A DNA stretch of 64,000 nucleotides from Spirosoma radiotolerans (GTDB lineage: Bacteria > Bacteroidota > Bacteroidia > Cytophagales > Spirosomataceae), in the NCBI RefSeq assembly GCF_000974425.1, contig NZ_CP010429.1, positions 6,682,001 to 6,746,000 on the forward strand, in the 5' to 3' direction. Both the position numbers and the translations under genes were made by a program. The notes under the pieces are model-generated. The model worked only from the letters and a program-made list of their open reading frames with translations. It was not told the origin of the DNA and did no database searches. Shown piece by piece: positions 6,655-16,504 of the stretch. How positions within the stretch are numbered: position 1 is the stretch's first letter; the number at the start of each line of letters is the position of its first letter.

Positions 6655-8583
6655 TTACTTTAGTGTCAGATTGCCGCTTTTGTTGTACTGGATTTCTTCT
6701 TCGGCCAGCATTTGCTTCAGCGTTTGGGCCAGGGTATCGGCGTCAGTTTGAGCAAAATGATACGAGAGCTGCTTAGGTGATACACCGGGGCCATTAGCCA
6801 AAGCAACATAATCGCGGACTTGTTCCCGTACGGCTGATGAGGCAGCTTCTGCTTTCTTTTTCTTCTTGATACAGTTATCGCAAATGCCACAGGCCCGGTC
6901 TGTTGATGCACCATCAACGCCCGGCTTTTCGCCGAAATAGGCTTGCAAAAGTCGGGTTCGGCACTGGGTTGGGTGTTCGGTGTAAAGAATGGCGGCCTGC
7001 ACTTTTCGCATCGCCAACTCTTTCCGGCGGTTCAACTCCTGTACATTGACCGGAAGTGAGGGCGCATCGAGCCGAGGTGTCAGAAATGTAAGCTGCGGCT
7101 TATCTTTCTGCTTTTCGTAAATGATGACGTTGCGCTGATGCAACTGCTCCAGCAACTCTTCAATTTCGGGCTGATTCAGCAGAAAGGCGCGTGCCAGAGT
7201 CGATTCCGAGATAGTGATAAAATCAGTGAATAATTCACCTCCATATAATCGCAGCAGTAATTTAAGGAAAGAATCGAAACGCGGATTCAAGACCTGGAAC
7301 TCGTATAGCTGTCGATTATCCAGCACAATGGCTAGCCGCGACGGATGGTAATAATTCTCGTTGAGCTGAATGAAGCCTTCCAATTGAAGCTGCTTGAGCG
7401 CATAGTGCGTTTCCTGAGGAGGCAGGTTAAACGTACCCGTAAACGAGCCCAGGTCAAAGTCATAACTGGTAAACTCACCACCGCCAATGGGCACGGCCGT
7501 ATAATTGGCAATGGCCTGATACACCCGGCGCAGCATCTCAACAGGCTGGTAAAGCTGCTCCGTTCGGAACCGCAAACTCTCCAGATCATTGTTGGTATAG
7601 AGCATGACGGCGTACGCCTTCTGGCCATCCCGCCCGGCGCGACCCGCTTCCTGGTAATAGGCTTCGAGGGAGTCCGGCACGTCCAGATGCACCACTACCC
7701 GAACATCGGGTTTGTCGATGCCCATACCAAACGCATTCGTGGCGACCATCACCCGCGTTCTGTCCTGTATCCAGGCGTCTTGCTTTTCAGCGCGTTGCAG
7801 CGTTGTCAGGCCCGCATGGTAAAAGTCAGCCGAAATACCCTGCCGAACGAGCCACTGCGCCATGTTCTGGGTCTGCTTCCGGCTTCGAACGTACACAATG
7901 GCACAACCCGGCACATTTTGCAGCACACGAAGCAGCCGGGCATCTTTATTTTCTTCGAGAACCGCCGAGTAAGACAGGTTTGCCCGCGCAAACGATTGCC
8001 GGAAAATTTGGGGCTCCCGTAGCGCCAGCTTCTCGACAATGTCCGCCTGCACATCGGGCGTGGCCGAAGCCGTCAGCGCAATAATCGGCGTATCGGGAAT
8101 AAGTTCGCGAAACTCGGCGATTTGCAGATAGGGCGGCCGGAAATCGTAGCCCCAGGCCGAAATACAGTGCGCTTCATCAACGGCTAACAGGCAGACAACC
8201 ATCTGCTTAACCCGTTCAATGACGATTTCTGTACGGAGCCGTTCGGGGGAAACGTACAGGAATTTAGTGTTCCCGTAAATGCAGTTATCGAGGGTCGTAT
8301 CAATCTCGCGGTAGTGCATCCCCGAGTAAATGGCAGCCGCCGGAATGCCCCGCCTGCGCAACTGCTCGACCTGATCTTTCATGAGGGCAATCAGGGGCGT
8401 CACAACAATACAAACCCCTTTCATGGCCAGTGTCGGCACCTGAAAGCAGATGGACTTGCCGCCCCCGGTTGGCATCAGGACAAGGGCATCCTGCCGGGCC
8501 AATACCGTATCGACCACATCTTCCTGCATGGGCCGAAAGGTGGAGTAACCCCAAAATTGCTGTAAAATCTGCCGGGTGGTCAA
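6655..8583 (-). CDS. recQ: RecQ-family ATP-dependent DNA helicase
   Basis: This 642-residue superfamily 2 helicase acts 3'-to-5' in recombination and fork repair. It shows the RecQ motif 0 region WGYSTFRPMQ (11-20), Walker A MPTGGGKS (37-44) and DEAH box VDEAHCISAWGYDFRPPY (135-152). Motif VI AGRAGRDG is present, as is the zinc-binding subdomain ending CGICDNC, followed by a winged-helix region. No clear HRDC domain is seen; the C-terminus is short and begins with a lysine-rich linker. The best start is a TTG at 8583, since no upstream ATG exists in frame and the next Met (residue 19) would cut motif 0. A TAAATTTG element at 8669-8676 (minus) could be part of its promoter. Confidence 0.93.
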   Translation of the reverse strand: MTTRQILQQFWGYSTFRPMQEDVVDTVLARQDALVLMPTGGGKSICFQVPTLAMKGVCIVVTPLIALMKDQVEQLRRRGIPAAAIYSGMHYREIDTTLDNCIYGNTKFLYVSPERLRTEIVIERVKQMVVCLLAVDEAHCISAWGYDFRPPYLQIAEFRELIPDTPIIALTASATPDVQADIVEKLALREPQIFRQSFARANLSYSAVLEENKDARLLRVLQNVPGCAIVYVRSRKQTQNMAQWLVRQGISADFYHAGLTTLQRAEKQDAWIQDRTRVMVATNAFGMGIDKPDVRVVVHLDVPDSLEAYYQEAGRAGRDGQKAYAVMLYTNNDLESLRFRTEQLYQPVEMLRRVYQAIANYTAVPIGGGEFTSYDFDLGSFTGTFNLPPQETHYALKQLQLEGFIQLNENYYHPSRLAIVLDNRQLYEFQVLNPRFDSFLKLLLRLYGGELFTDFITISESTLARAFLLNQPEIEELLEQLHQRNVIIYEKQKDKPQLTFLTPRLDAPSLPVNVQELNRRKELAMRKVQAAILYTEHPTQCRTRLLQAYFGEKPGVDGASTDRACGICDNCIKKKKKAEAASSAVREQVRDYVALANGPGVSPKQLSYHFAQTDADTLAQTLKQMLAEEEIQYNKSGNLTLK

Positions 8584-8825
8584 TGTTCTTATGGTTTACA
8601 GTCTACGGCTTTTAGCGATCCGTGGCTACGATGGCCGGTGCATTCTTCTATATAAACCGAATTGCATGCAAATTTATGGCCTTAAATAGACAAATCGGTA
8701 GACCAATGTGTTTACGTTTATACGGTTCGTACCCGAATCAATTAGACTAAATCGGGTTGTAAGTCAAAACAAAGTAACACCGGTTGGTTCCCACAAACGA
8801 CAAACGCTAAAACGATAACCTGTTT

Positions 8826-9233
8826 ATGATTCAAAAAGTAATAAAAACGGATGAAGAGTGGCGGCAGCAGCTGACGCCGGAACAATACCGGGTAGCGCGG
8901 GGTAAGGGCACCGAACGGGCCTTCTCGGGCGAGTACTGCGAAGCGCATGACCCCGGCCTTTACGCTTGCGTATGCTGTGGCACAGAGTTATTCGAATCGA
9001 AAACCAAGTTTGAATCGGGAACGGGCTGGCCAAGTTTCACCGAGCCCATTGAGCAGGAGCGGATTCGACTGGAAAAGGATAACAGCTACGGCATGTCTCG
9101 GGTCGAGGTGCTGTGTAACATCTGTGATGCGCACCTTGGCCACGTCTTCAATGACGGGCCTCCCCCCGGTGGCCTCCGGTATTGCCTGAACTCCGTATCG
9201 CTGGTGCTGAAGCGAACCGCCGATTCGGTATAA
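8826..9233 (+). CDS. msrB: Peptide-methionine (R)-S-oxide reductase
   Basis: It reduces methionine R-sulfoxide in proteins in the cytoplasm, using thioredoxin. The 135-residue sequence is a complete MsrB domain. The zinc site has Cys48-x-x-Cys51 and Cys97-x-x-Cys100, the substrate region is GTGWPSF (65-71), and catalytic Cys120 lies in LRYCLNS. No signal peptide or fused MsrA is present. It is divergent from recQ with a 242-base gap that holds no other recognisable feature. Confidence 0.96.
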   Translation: MIQKVIKTDEEWRQQLTPEQYRVARGKGTERAFSGEYCEAHDPGLYACVCCGTELFESKTKFESGTGWPSFTEPIEQERIRLEKDNSYGMSRVEVLCNICDAHLGHVFNDGPPPGGLRYCLNSVSLVLKRTADSV

Positions 9234-9288
9234 GATCGGCGTTGGAGTCAATTTGTTTCATATAGTCAGGATTACTCGTATTCGCACA

Positions 9289-9357
9289 ACACCGGGTTTC
9301 AGCCCGGTGTCCCATAAATCCTAATATAACAGGCCGTTTATTTCTAAACGGCCTGTT
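9289..9357 (+). terminator. Two consecutive hairpins after msrB
   Basis: The first hairpin (9289-9310) has arms ACACCGGG and CCCGGTGT around TTTCAG. The second (9328-9357) has 13-bp arms AACAGGCCGTTTA and its exact complement around TTTC. They lie 55-125 bases beyond msrB. No long T run follows, so termination is plausible but not certain. The first resembles short GC palindromes found elsewhere in the window (20999, 27134). Confidence 0.55.
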
Positions 9358-9441
9358 GTGTATTGTCCGTTGCCGATTAGTAGTGAACTTTGCAGAGTTA
9401 GACGACATGAGAGCTGCTGAACCGAAACGCGATACGCTTAT

Positions 9442-12084
9442 ATGAAGTATGGGTATGTGCTCCGATTGATCATTATGATCGGACTACTGTGCGCCAACAG
9501 GGTATTGGCACAGAAAAACAATGGGTTTCAACCCAGTAACGCGTTGACAAAACCCGTTAGCCTGACTATACCCGGTACTAAGTGTACGTACTATTCAACA
9601 GGGTACGACGCGATATCGCGTATACCGGCACCGAGTGATTTCCTGAATCGAAAAAGCCCTAACGGGCGCTCAACGGCTCCTACGGCTCAGTTTATTGTTA
9701 CCTACAACAGCAGCTTCACGGCTGATGCTAAACGAGCCTTTCAGTATGCCGTCGACATCTGGTCGACACTGATCGTTTCGCCGGTACCCATTCGGATACA
9801 GGCCAACTGGGTATCTGGGGAGCCAAACGTACTTGGATCGGCGGGACCGGCTTCGTATCGGTATAGCTTCGATGGGGCACAAAAAGCCAGAGCCTTTTAT
9901 CCAATTGCGCTAGCCGAAAAAATTGCCCGTCGCGAATTGAACAGCCCTGCCGACGCCGACATTGTGGCTGACTTTAATCGAAATAACGATTGGTATTATG
10001 GCACCGATGGAAAAACGCCCAGCGGACAGGCCGATCTGGTTACGGCCGTTTTGCATGAACTAGCACACGGACTCGGCTTTATTGGCTTCTTTAACGTCGA
10101 AAGCGGCAAGGGTGATCAGGGCAATGGACAATACCTGGCCGATTTGCCATCGATTTACGATCACTTTATCGAAAATGGGCAGCGGAAGCGATTAGTGACG
10201 TCGCAAACCGAGTACCCGAATAACTCAATCCTACTGAACCGGCAACTTACGGGAAATGACCTGTTTCTGAATGGCGCGATTCTGAAGCAGACATCCTTGC
10301 AAAAGCTGCGGTTACAGGCAAAAGCAACGTTTGACCGGGCGTCGAGTATTTACCACCTCGATGACGATACCTATCCGAAAGGAGACATCAATTCATTAAT
10401 GAGCGCATTTCTGGGCCGGGCTGAGTCCATTCACTCACCGGGGTATATGGTGCTTGCGTTATTCTCGGATATGGAATGGAAAACGACGTCGGTGCTCCAT
10501 GAGCCCGTGTTGAATTCAGAAGATGTGAAAGACTTTGTATTCAGTGTTCGAGTCATCAGTGACACCAATCTGGTGGCTAACTCCGTTCGGTTGTTTTACC
10601 GTAAAACGGCTCCTACCGCCAGCGATTCGACGGCAACGGCGGTAGCGCCCGCGCGGATTGGCACGACGGATATGTACCAGTACACGCTGCCAAGTGCGCA
10701 GGCCCAGGGCGATATCTGGTATTATTTTCAGGCGCAGGATGCCACCGGGCGTACATTTTCAAACCCCGGTAAACTCTCAAACGGCGCACAAACCTGGCAT
10801 CATGTCCGCGTTGGCCCCGACAACACACCGCCGATTGTGCAGTATAGTCCAGCGAAGAATGTCGTTTTCTCCACAACCGTGGTGGATAGTCTGCCCATTT
10901 ACGCCCGTATTGCCGATGATCGGAGCGGTATCAGCGCGGCTTATGTCGAGTACCAGATCAATGGCGTTGCCCAGCCAAATCTCCCATTGCGCTATAGCCG
11001 TCAGACCATTGCGAACATCACATACGATAGCCTATACACCAGCCGGATCAACTTTCCGGTCAACTCGCTAAAGGCGGGCGACAAGATTACTTACCGCATT
11101 GTAGCCAGAGATTCGGCAAGAGCGAAAAATCAGACCATTAGCCCCGCGACGGGATTTTATGAACTCCGGGTAGTATCTCCCCTGGCAGTCCGTGACCAAT
11201 ACATCAACACCTTCGATAATGCCGCTACGACGACCGATTTTGTGGGTTACGGCTTCAGTCTGGCAACTCCGGCCGAGTTTGGTAATCCGGCCATTCATTC
11301 CGAGCACCCGTATCGCAACGGCACTGATTTTCAAAGTCAAAGTAGCTATGAATACGTATTGCTGTCGCCCATTCGGATTAAAGCGAACCCGGATAGTGCG
11401 GTTATGCGCTTCGATGAAATTGTGCTGGTCGAACCGGGGAGTGTAGGAAGTCGTCTAGGTGATAAAAATTTCTTTGATTACGTCGTTGTGGAAGGATCCA
11501 GCGATAATGGATCGACCTGGCGGCCACTGCTGGATGCGTACAGCTCGGCAGACAATCCCGATTGGCTAAAGGCATACACGATTGGTTCCGTACTCAGTCC
11601 GGTCGGTGAGCAAAACTCAGCAACGGTAGGCGTTCCGGCCTTATATCGCCACCGCGATATACCCCTTCTGAGCCAGAAAAGCCTGTTTCGGGCGGGCGAC
11701 CAAATTTTAATCCGCTTCCGGTTGCTGGCAGATCAACTGTCTCATGGCTGGGGTTGGGCCATCGATAACCTTCGTATTCAGGCACCAGCCGCGCCACTCG
11801 TTCTGGCCAATGAACCAGCGACGGTAGGTACATTCCAGCTTTACCCAAACCCGGTTACCAGCGGGATCGTGCAATTAAAGGCTGATCTGGTGACGCCGGT
11901 TCCCAACATTCAACTGCGTATTGCCGGAACCGGTGGCCTGCTACTGCACCAACAGACAATGCAGGTTAAAAACAAGACGGTGAACGAGCAACTCGACCTC
12001 AGCCAACTGCCCTCGGGCTTGTATTTCCTTCATCTGTCTGTTGGTGACTCCGTGCTGACAAGAAAAGTCATTATCACAAAGTAA
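9442..12084 (+). CDS. Secreted zincin-like protein with type IX secretion C-terminal domain
   Basis: This 880-residue protein has a Sec signal peptide (residues 1-23, ending VLAQ). HELAHGLGF near residues 205-213 is the HExxHxxGF zinc-binding motif of metzincin-type proteases. The middle part contains beta-rich segments suggestive of carbohydrate-binding or Ig-like folds (about 370-780). The end has the type IX sorting signature: FQLYPNPVTSG near residue 796, then LPSGLYFLHLSVGDS and RKVIITK. It should therefore be exported across the outer membrane and anchored or released. Protease activity is inferred from the motif alone. It is a single gene, convergent with the FAD oxidoreductase and separated from it by only nine bases. 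Confidence 0.85.
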   Translation: MKYGYVLRLIIMIGLLCANRVLAQKNNGFQPSNALTKPVSLTIPGTKCTYYSTGYDAISRIPAPSDFLNRKSPNGRSTAPTAQFIVTYNSSFTADAKRAFQYAVDIWSTLIVSPVPIRIQANWVSGEPNVLGSAGPASYRYSFDGAQKARAFYPIALAEKIARRELNSPADADIVADFNRNNDWYYGTDGKTPSGQADLVTAVLHELAHGLGFIGFFNVESGKGDQGNGQYLADLPSIYDHFIENGQRKRLVTSQTEYPNNSILLNRQLTGNDLFLNGAILKQTSLQKLRLQAKATFDRASSIYHLDDDTYPKGDINSLMSAFLGRAESIHSPGYMVLALFSDMEWKTTSVLHEPVLNSEDVKDFVFSVRVISDTNLVANSVRLFYRKTAPTASDSTATAVAPARIGTTDMYQYTLPSAQAQGDIWYYFQAQDATGRTFSNPGKLSNGAQTWHHVRVGPDNTPPIVQYSPAKNVVFSTTVVDSLPIYARIADDRSGISAAYVEYQINGVAQPNLPLRYSRQTIANITYDSLYTSRINFPVNSLKAGDKITYRIVARDSARAKNQTISPATGFYELRVVSPLAVRDQYINTFDNAATTTDFVGYGFSLATPAEFGNPAIHSEHPYRNGTDFQSQSSYEYVLLSPIRIKANPDSAVMRFDEIVLVEPGSVGSRLGDKNFFDYVVVEGSSDNGSTWRPLLDAYSSADNPDWLKAYTIGSVLSPVGEQNSATVGVPALYRHRDIPLLSQKSLFRAGDQILIRFRLLADQLSHGWGWAIDNLRIQAPAAPLVLANEPATVGTFQLYPNPVTSGIVQLKADLVTPVPNIQLRIAGTGGLLLHQQTMQVKNKTVNEQLDLSQLPSGLYFLHLSVGDSVLTRKVIITK

Positions 12085-12093
12085 GACAGGCCT

Positions 12094-14388
12094 TTAGGCA
12101 TAACATCGGATTTCCATCAGAGAAGCCGGGGTAAAAGCGCCCTCTCCAAAGCTACGCTTGCTTTTCAAGTGAATGGTTAAACTGGTCGTTTCTATGGGTT
12201 GCTCAAACCGAATGGTGCGGTTGCTCAGGTAGTTGTTGGTCTGGTGAAAAATGCGCTCCTGGCTGTCACTGCATAATTCGTATTCGTCCACACAAAATGG
12301 CGAAACGGTTTCCGGATGAATCATGATAACGGTTTCGAGCGGGTGGTCGAAATCGGTATCAAAACGGAGTTCAACCCGACTGATTCGTTGCTTATTCGGC
12401 CAGGATAGGGTTAGCGTTGGATTTGGATCGTCGGCAGCTGCCACCCAGGCATTGGGTTGGCTGGTTGGACGCTGACTTCCATTTCGGCTGTTTTCAGCGC
12501 CGAACAGGCGAATGCCTCCCTTGATGGTCAACGCAATATTCTGCCCCGCTGGTCTGCGTTCGGGGCACCAGAACTCGAACGTATCGACGCCAATATCGTC
12601 TGTTGGCTCCTGCTTGCCGTAATTCGAAACGGCCGGGTTGATTTTGTTAAACACCGACAAAACGCCCGTCACGCGTAACTGGCTGTATTGCAACTGGACG
12701 TGTTCGTTCTTCATGAACATAACGAACACATAACCGGGCTCATCCATCCGGCTGGTAAAGGGCAGGTCGATGGTCTGCTTGCCCTTTACCAGCGGAATTG
12801 TCAACGTCTCAAGCGTTACATCGGGCGTATGATTCAATGGTTTACTGCTTCGGCGAAGGTCAACCGTCAACGTTGTTGCCTGATCGGCTGTGACGATGGC
12901 GGTCATTTGGGGAATTATACCCGCCGGCAGGGGCAGCATCTGGGCCGCCGAATGAGTCAGCGGTTGCAAGGGTCCGTCCGGGGGAAGTTCGTTCAGGCTA
13001 AATTCGCTGGAAGCAGACAGGCTGGCATTCTGAGCGAGGTCGTCCGGGTCGCGAAGCGAAAGGCCGGGAATGTGCTGGCCGGTTTTGAGCAGTTCTTGCT
13101 GCAAGTTCTGAATTTGGGCCGGTTCGGTCAGGTCGCGGGGGCGCAGCCCATTTTGGGTGCATAGGGCAGCGGCCATACCCACGGCCTGCCCAACGTGCGC
13201 ACCCGTGGCCATCACCCGCGACGAGCCGAAGGCAACGTGGGAGGCACTGATGATGCGTCCGGCCAGAAACAGATTCGTAATGTTTCGGCTGTACAGGCAG
13301 CGAAAGGGAATCTGGTACATGCCCTTGCTGTGCCACTGGTTACAACCCGGCTTCTCTGAAAAAATGCCATCGGCCGGATGCAAGTCAATGGACCAACCAC
13401 CAAAGGCAACGGCATCGGCGTGCGTTCGCTGTTCCACGACGTCCTGCTGCGTGAGCATGTAATCGCCCTCGAATCGGCGACTTTCGCGTTTGCCGGGAAT
13501 TTGCCCAACCCATTCCAGCGTCATCGTCTCGGCTTCGGGAAATTGGCCGGAGTTTTTGATGTAATTCCAGACGCCGTATACCACTTTCCAGAGTTCCCAT
13601 TTAATGGCTTCGGTATCGTGAACCGTATCGAGCCGACCGCCGTACTCGATCCACCACAACTGACAGCCATATTCTTGTGCGTTAAAGCGTTTGTAGCGCG
13701 GAATTTTGGTGATGTCGTCCAAGGCATAAGCCGGTGGCACGAAGCGAACCGGCCGGCCAGTGTTCTTGGTGTAGAAGTAGAGCGAGTGCCCTAGCAATTC
13801 GCCGTATTCGGCCGTTGGCGCAAACTTTTCGCCGAATTCTTCCCGGCTTTCGGCGCCCATTCGAAAGGCGGCACCCGCCTGAAAACCGACAAGGCCATCG
13901 CCTGAAGCATCGCAGAAAAGCGGGGCTACCAGTTCATACTGAGTACTGTTCTGACTGCAAAAGGCTTTCAATCCGCTAATCGTATCGGCGTCAGATTTTT
14001 CGACTTCATATACTGCCGTATTGAGTAAAAGCTTGATGTTCGGCTCCAAAACCACTTTTTCCAGCAAAATGGTATCAAAAATCAACGGATTGCCTTCCGG
14101 GTTTCGGTAGAGGTTTTCGAGCAGTAACTCATCGATAACGCCCCCTTCCCGCGCCCAGCGGTTGTTGTTGCCCATGTGCGAGGTAGCGCCCAGCACCCAT
14201 AGCCGTACTTCGGACGACGAGTTTCCGCCCAATACCGGGCGATCCTGCACCAGCAAAACCTGAATGCCCGCCCGGGCCGCAGTGATGGCGCAGCAAACGC
14301 CCGACAACCCGCCACCAACCACAATCAGATCGGCCTCGTGTCGAACGGTTTTTGAAGTTCGTTTATCGGTTGCTTGTTCGCGTATCAT
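12094..14388 (-). CDS. FAD-dependent oxidoreductase of the polysaccharide utilization locus
   Basis: The protein is about 764 residues from the ATG at 14388. The N-terminal FAD-binding domain (FAD_oxidored type) has LIVVGGGLSGVCCA near residues 21-34 and GGNSSSEVRLWV near 60-71, and is followed by a beta-rich C-terminal part of about 250 residues. An earlier in-frame start at 14493 would overlap the preceding gene by 131 bases and lacks homologous character. The ATG at 14388 overlaps it by 26 bases, consistent with coupling. Proteins of this type often sit in Bacteroidota carbohydrate loci; their reaction is poorly defined and may be oxidation of a sugar released by the neighbouring GH2. No clear signal peptide is seen. 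Confidence 0.85.
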   Translation of the reverse strand: MIREQATDKRTSKTVRHEADLIVVGGGLSGVCCAITAARAGIQVLLVQDRPVLGGNSSSEVRLWVLGATSHMGNNNRWAREGGVIDELLLENLYRNPEGNPLIFDTILLEKVVLEPNIKLLLNTAVYEVEKSDADTISGLKAFCSQNSTQYELVAPLFCDASGDGLVGFQAGAAFRMGAESREEFGEKFAPTAEYGELLGHSLYFYTKNTGRPVRFVPPAYALDDITKIPRYKRFNAQEYGCQLWWIEYGGRLDTVHDTEAIKWELWKVVYGVWNYIKNSGQFPEAETMTLEWVGQIPGKRESRRFEGDYMLTQQDVVEQRTHADAVAFGGWSIDLHPADGIFSEKPGCNQWHSKGMYQIPFRCLYSRNITNLFLAGRIISASHVAFGSSRVMATGAHVGQAVGMAAALCTQNGLRPRDLTEPAQIQNLQQELLKTGQHIPGLSLRDPDDLAQNASLSASSEFSLNELPPDGPLQPLTHSAAQMLPLPAGIIPQMTAIVTADQATTLTVDLRRSSKPLNHTPDVTLETLTIPLVKGKQTIDLPFTSRMDEPGYVFVMFMKNEHVQLQYSQLRVTGVLSVFNKINPAVSNYGKQEPTDDIGVDTFEFWCPERRPAGQNIALTIKGGIRLFGAENSRNGSQRPTSQPNAWVAAADDPNPTLTLSWPNKQRISRVELRFDTDFDHPLETVIMIHPETVSPFCVDEYELCSDSQERIFHQTNNYLSNRTIRFEQPIETTSLTIHLKSKRSFGEGAFTPASLMEIRCYA

Positions 14389-16426
14389 TCGTTGAGTCAA
14401 TAGTTTGGGTAAGAATTGAAAAACCGGTTGGTTTGATGATCTCAACAGTGATCGTTTTGTCGAAACCCCGCACCGGAAAGCTGATGTTGGCACTTTGGCC
14501 TGGTTGCAGATCAGAAATCGGCAACGTTGTGTTGTCTGTTCTTAGCTGATACTTTTTGATAGCATAGGCCGGAAAATCATTCCGGGCCGTCACACGTAGG
14601 GTCACCGTATGAACACCTGCCTTTCCCGTAGTCCAGCTCACCTTTTCGACGGTGACGGGTGCCATGCCCGTTTGGTGAGCTTTGTACAGGGGGCGTTTCG
14701 AGCGATCGCCCCGAACCAGTCCCCACGGGCGGGTGCCGTCCGGGTTTGTGCCGTCATGCCGACTCAGGTAGTCATTAAACGACCACCAGGAAGCGCCCAC
14801 TACGTAGGGCAACGGCCGAATGTCGGCCAGAAACTTGTCGATATGCGTAACCTGACCCGCTTCGCTATCCTTCCCATCGGCCCGCGTGCCGTATTCGCTG
14901 ATGAAGATTGGCTTGTCGGGATAAAGCGAATGGATGTGTTTCAGCACATTCACGTGGTTGCCGTAGGTGTTGGTCGAAACGAAATCGCAGTACTGACTCG
15001 CTTCGTCTTCGGGCTTTTTGGGTAGCGTATTGAGCCGCATGGACGCGAAGGTATACAGCCGGGTTGGGTCAAGTTCGCGGGCGTAGGCAATCATATCCTT
15101 CGTCCATCGCTGACCCGCTGGTTGTTCCGACAGATACTCATTGCCAACACTATAGGCAATTACGCAGGGGTGATTCCAGTCGCGTTCGGCCATCTCGCGA
15201 AACTGCTGCCGGAACTTGGTGCGCATGGTATCATTGTCCATCTGCCGGGGTGTAAGCTGCCAGTTGCCTGCTTCGCTGATGATGAGCATCCCGTTGCGAT
15301 CGGCCCAGTCGTAAATGGTTTCGGAGGGCGTATAGTGGGTGAGCCGATGCAGTTCCATACCCGCTTCTTTCATTAGCCGCATATCTTTTTCGACCAGCCA
15401 GTCGGGTTCGAGCGAGCCTAAGCCAGTGTAATCGACTACGCGGTTCCCGCCCGCCACTTTGATCGGCTGCCCGTTCAGTAGCAACTGCGCGTTTCGAACC
15501 TCTACTTTCCGAATGCCGAAATGAGACCGAACGGTGTCATTACCAACAATCACCTGCATGTCATATAAGGTTGGCTGGTCTACGCTCCACAGCTTGACAT
15601 CGGCGGCTTTTAACACCGTTTCGGCTTCCAGCATCGCTGTCTGGTTAGTTGTAACGGTGCCAGCCGGTTGTTTCCAGGTCAGGCTGATGGGCTTGCCATT
15701 TTGCTCCACCCGAAACGAGAGTTTGGGTGTAATGGCTTGCTTGCCCGCATTCCGAACGCGGGTTCTGATTTTTAGTGATGAGGTACCTTTCGCTAAGTCC
15801 GGGGTTGCTTCGACCTTGACATTCTCCACATATACCTCCGGTTCGACGGTCAGATAAACGGGTCGGATGAGACCGCCGTAGTTTATCCAGCCCGGGAAGG
15901 ATTCAGGAAGGTTGTTGTCTTTGGCGCCCGGTATGGTCGTCGTTTTCCATGTATTATTATTTACCGAGATCGCGATGTGGTTTAGCGCACCATTGGCCGG
16001 ATCGGTTTTTAAATACTCAGTAATGTCGAAGTGAAACGGCGTGTAGCCACCTTCGTGTGTGCCAACTTTCTGATTATTTATCCAGACCGATGTTTCGTAA
16101 TAAGCCGCATCGAAATGAAGGATAACCCGTTTCCCAGGGCTTACCTGGAAAGGAAACGTCCGGCGATACCAGGCGGTACCGGTGTAAAACTGGTAGCGCG
16201 GATCGACGGAGAAACAGTGCGGCACCGTCACTTTGTCCCACCGATTCAGGGAGGCATCTTCCTGATACCATTTGCCCCGCTCACCCGCATCTACCGGATC
16301 GAGGGCAAACCGCCATTCACCGTGCAGGGGAATCGCATCGGGATCTCGAATCGTGTATTGAGCGAAACCAGAAAGCGTCAGACCTGTGTAAACGAATAGA
16401 CTTAATAACCAGCGTACTTGTATCAT
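14363..16426 (-). CDS. Glycoside hydrolase family 2 (beta-glucuronidase/beta-galactosidase type)
   Basis: This exported enzyme of about 687 residues has a signal peptide (MIQVRWLLSLFVYTGLTLSG, cleaved after FAQ). It has the GH2 sandwich domains (LHGEWRFALDP, GTAWYRRTF, WINNQKVGTHEGGY) followed by the TIM barrel. Catalytic residues are visible: Glu430 in SVGNEY (acid/base) and Glu511 in ISEYGT (nucleophile). The preferred start is the ATG at 16426 rather than 16462, because it begins the signal peptide directly. Compact size and motifs resemble beta-glucuronidases more than large LacZ enzymes. It is the enzyme gene of the utilization locus, between the symporter and the FAD oxidoreductase. Confidence 0.9.
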   Translation of the reverse strand: MIQVRWLLSLFVYTGLTLSGFAQYTIRDPDAIPLHGEWRFALDPVDAGERGKWYQEDASLNRWDKVTVPHCFSVDPRYQFYTGTAWYRRTFPFQVSPGKRVILHFDAAYYETSVWINNQKVGTHEGGYTPFHFDITEYLKTDPANGALNHIAISVNNNTWKTTTIPGAKDNNLPESFPGWINYGGLIRPVYLTVEPEVYVENVKVEATPDLAKGTSSLKIRTRVRNAGKQAITPKLSFRVEQNGKPISLTWKQPAGTVTTNQTAMLEAETVLKAADVKLWSVDQPTLYDMQVIVGNDTVRSHFGIRKVEVRNAQLLLNGQPIKVAGGNRVVDYTGLGSLEPDWLVEKDMRLMKEAGMELHRLTHYTPSETIYDWADRNGMLIISEAGNWQLTPRQMDNDTMRTKFRQQFREMAERDWNHPCVIAYSVGNEYLSEQPAGQRWTKDMIAYARELDPTRLYTFASMRLNTLPKKPEDEASQYCDFVSTNTYGNHVNVLKHIHSLYPDKPIFISEYGTRADGKDSEAGQVTHIDKFLADIRPLPYVVGASWWSFNDYLSRHDGTNPDGTRPWGLVRGDRSKRPLYKAHQTGMAPVTVEKVSWTTGKAGVHTVTLRVTARNDFPAYAIKKYQLRTDNTTLPISDLQPGQSANISFPVRGFDKTITVEIIKPTGFSILTQTIDSTNDTRTSNR

Positions 16427-16504
16427 TGAAATTTCTTTAAGGCTTGTTTTACTGTAAATCATACCTTTTTGGCAATTCTGAATACCTTGACAATGTCGGG
16501 TGGA

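Noticed and set aside
7345..8022. 225-codon plus-strand frame inside recQ
   Set aside because: It is antisense to conserved helicase motifs; the composition is that of a shadow frame.
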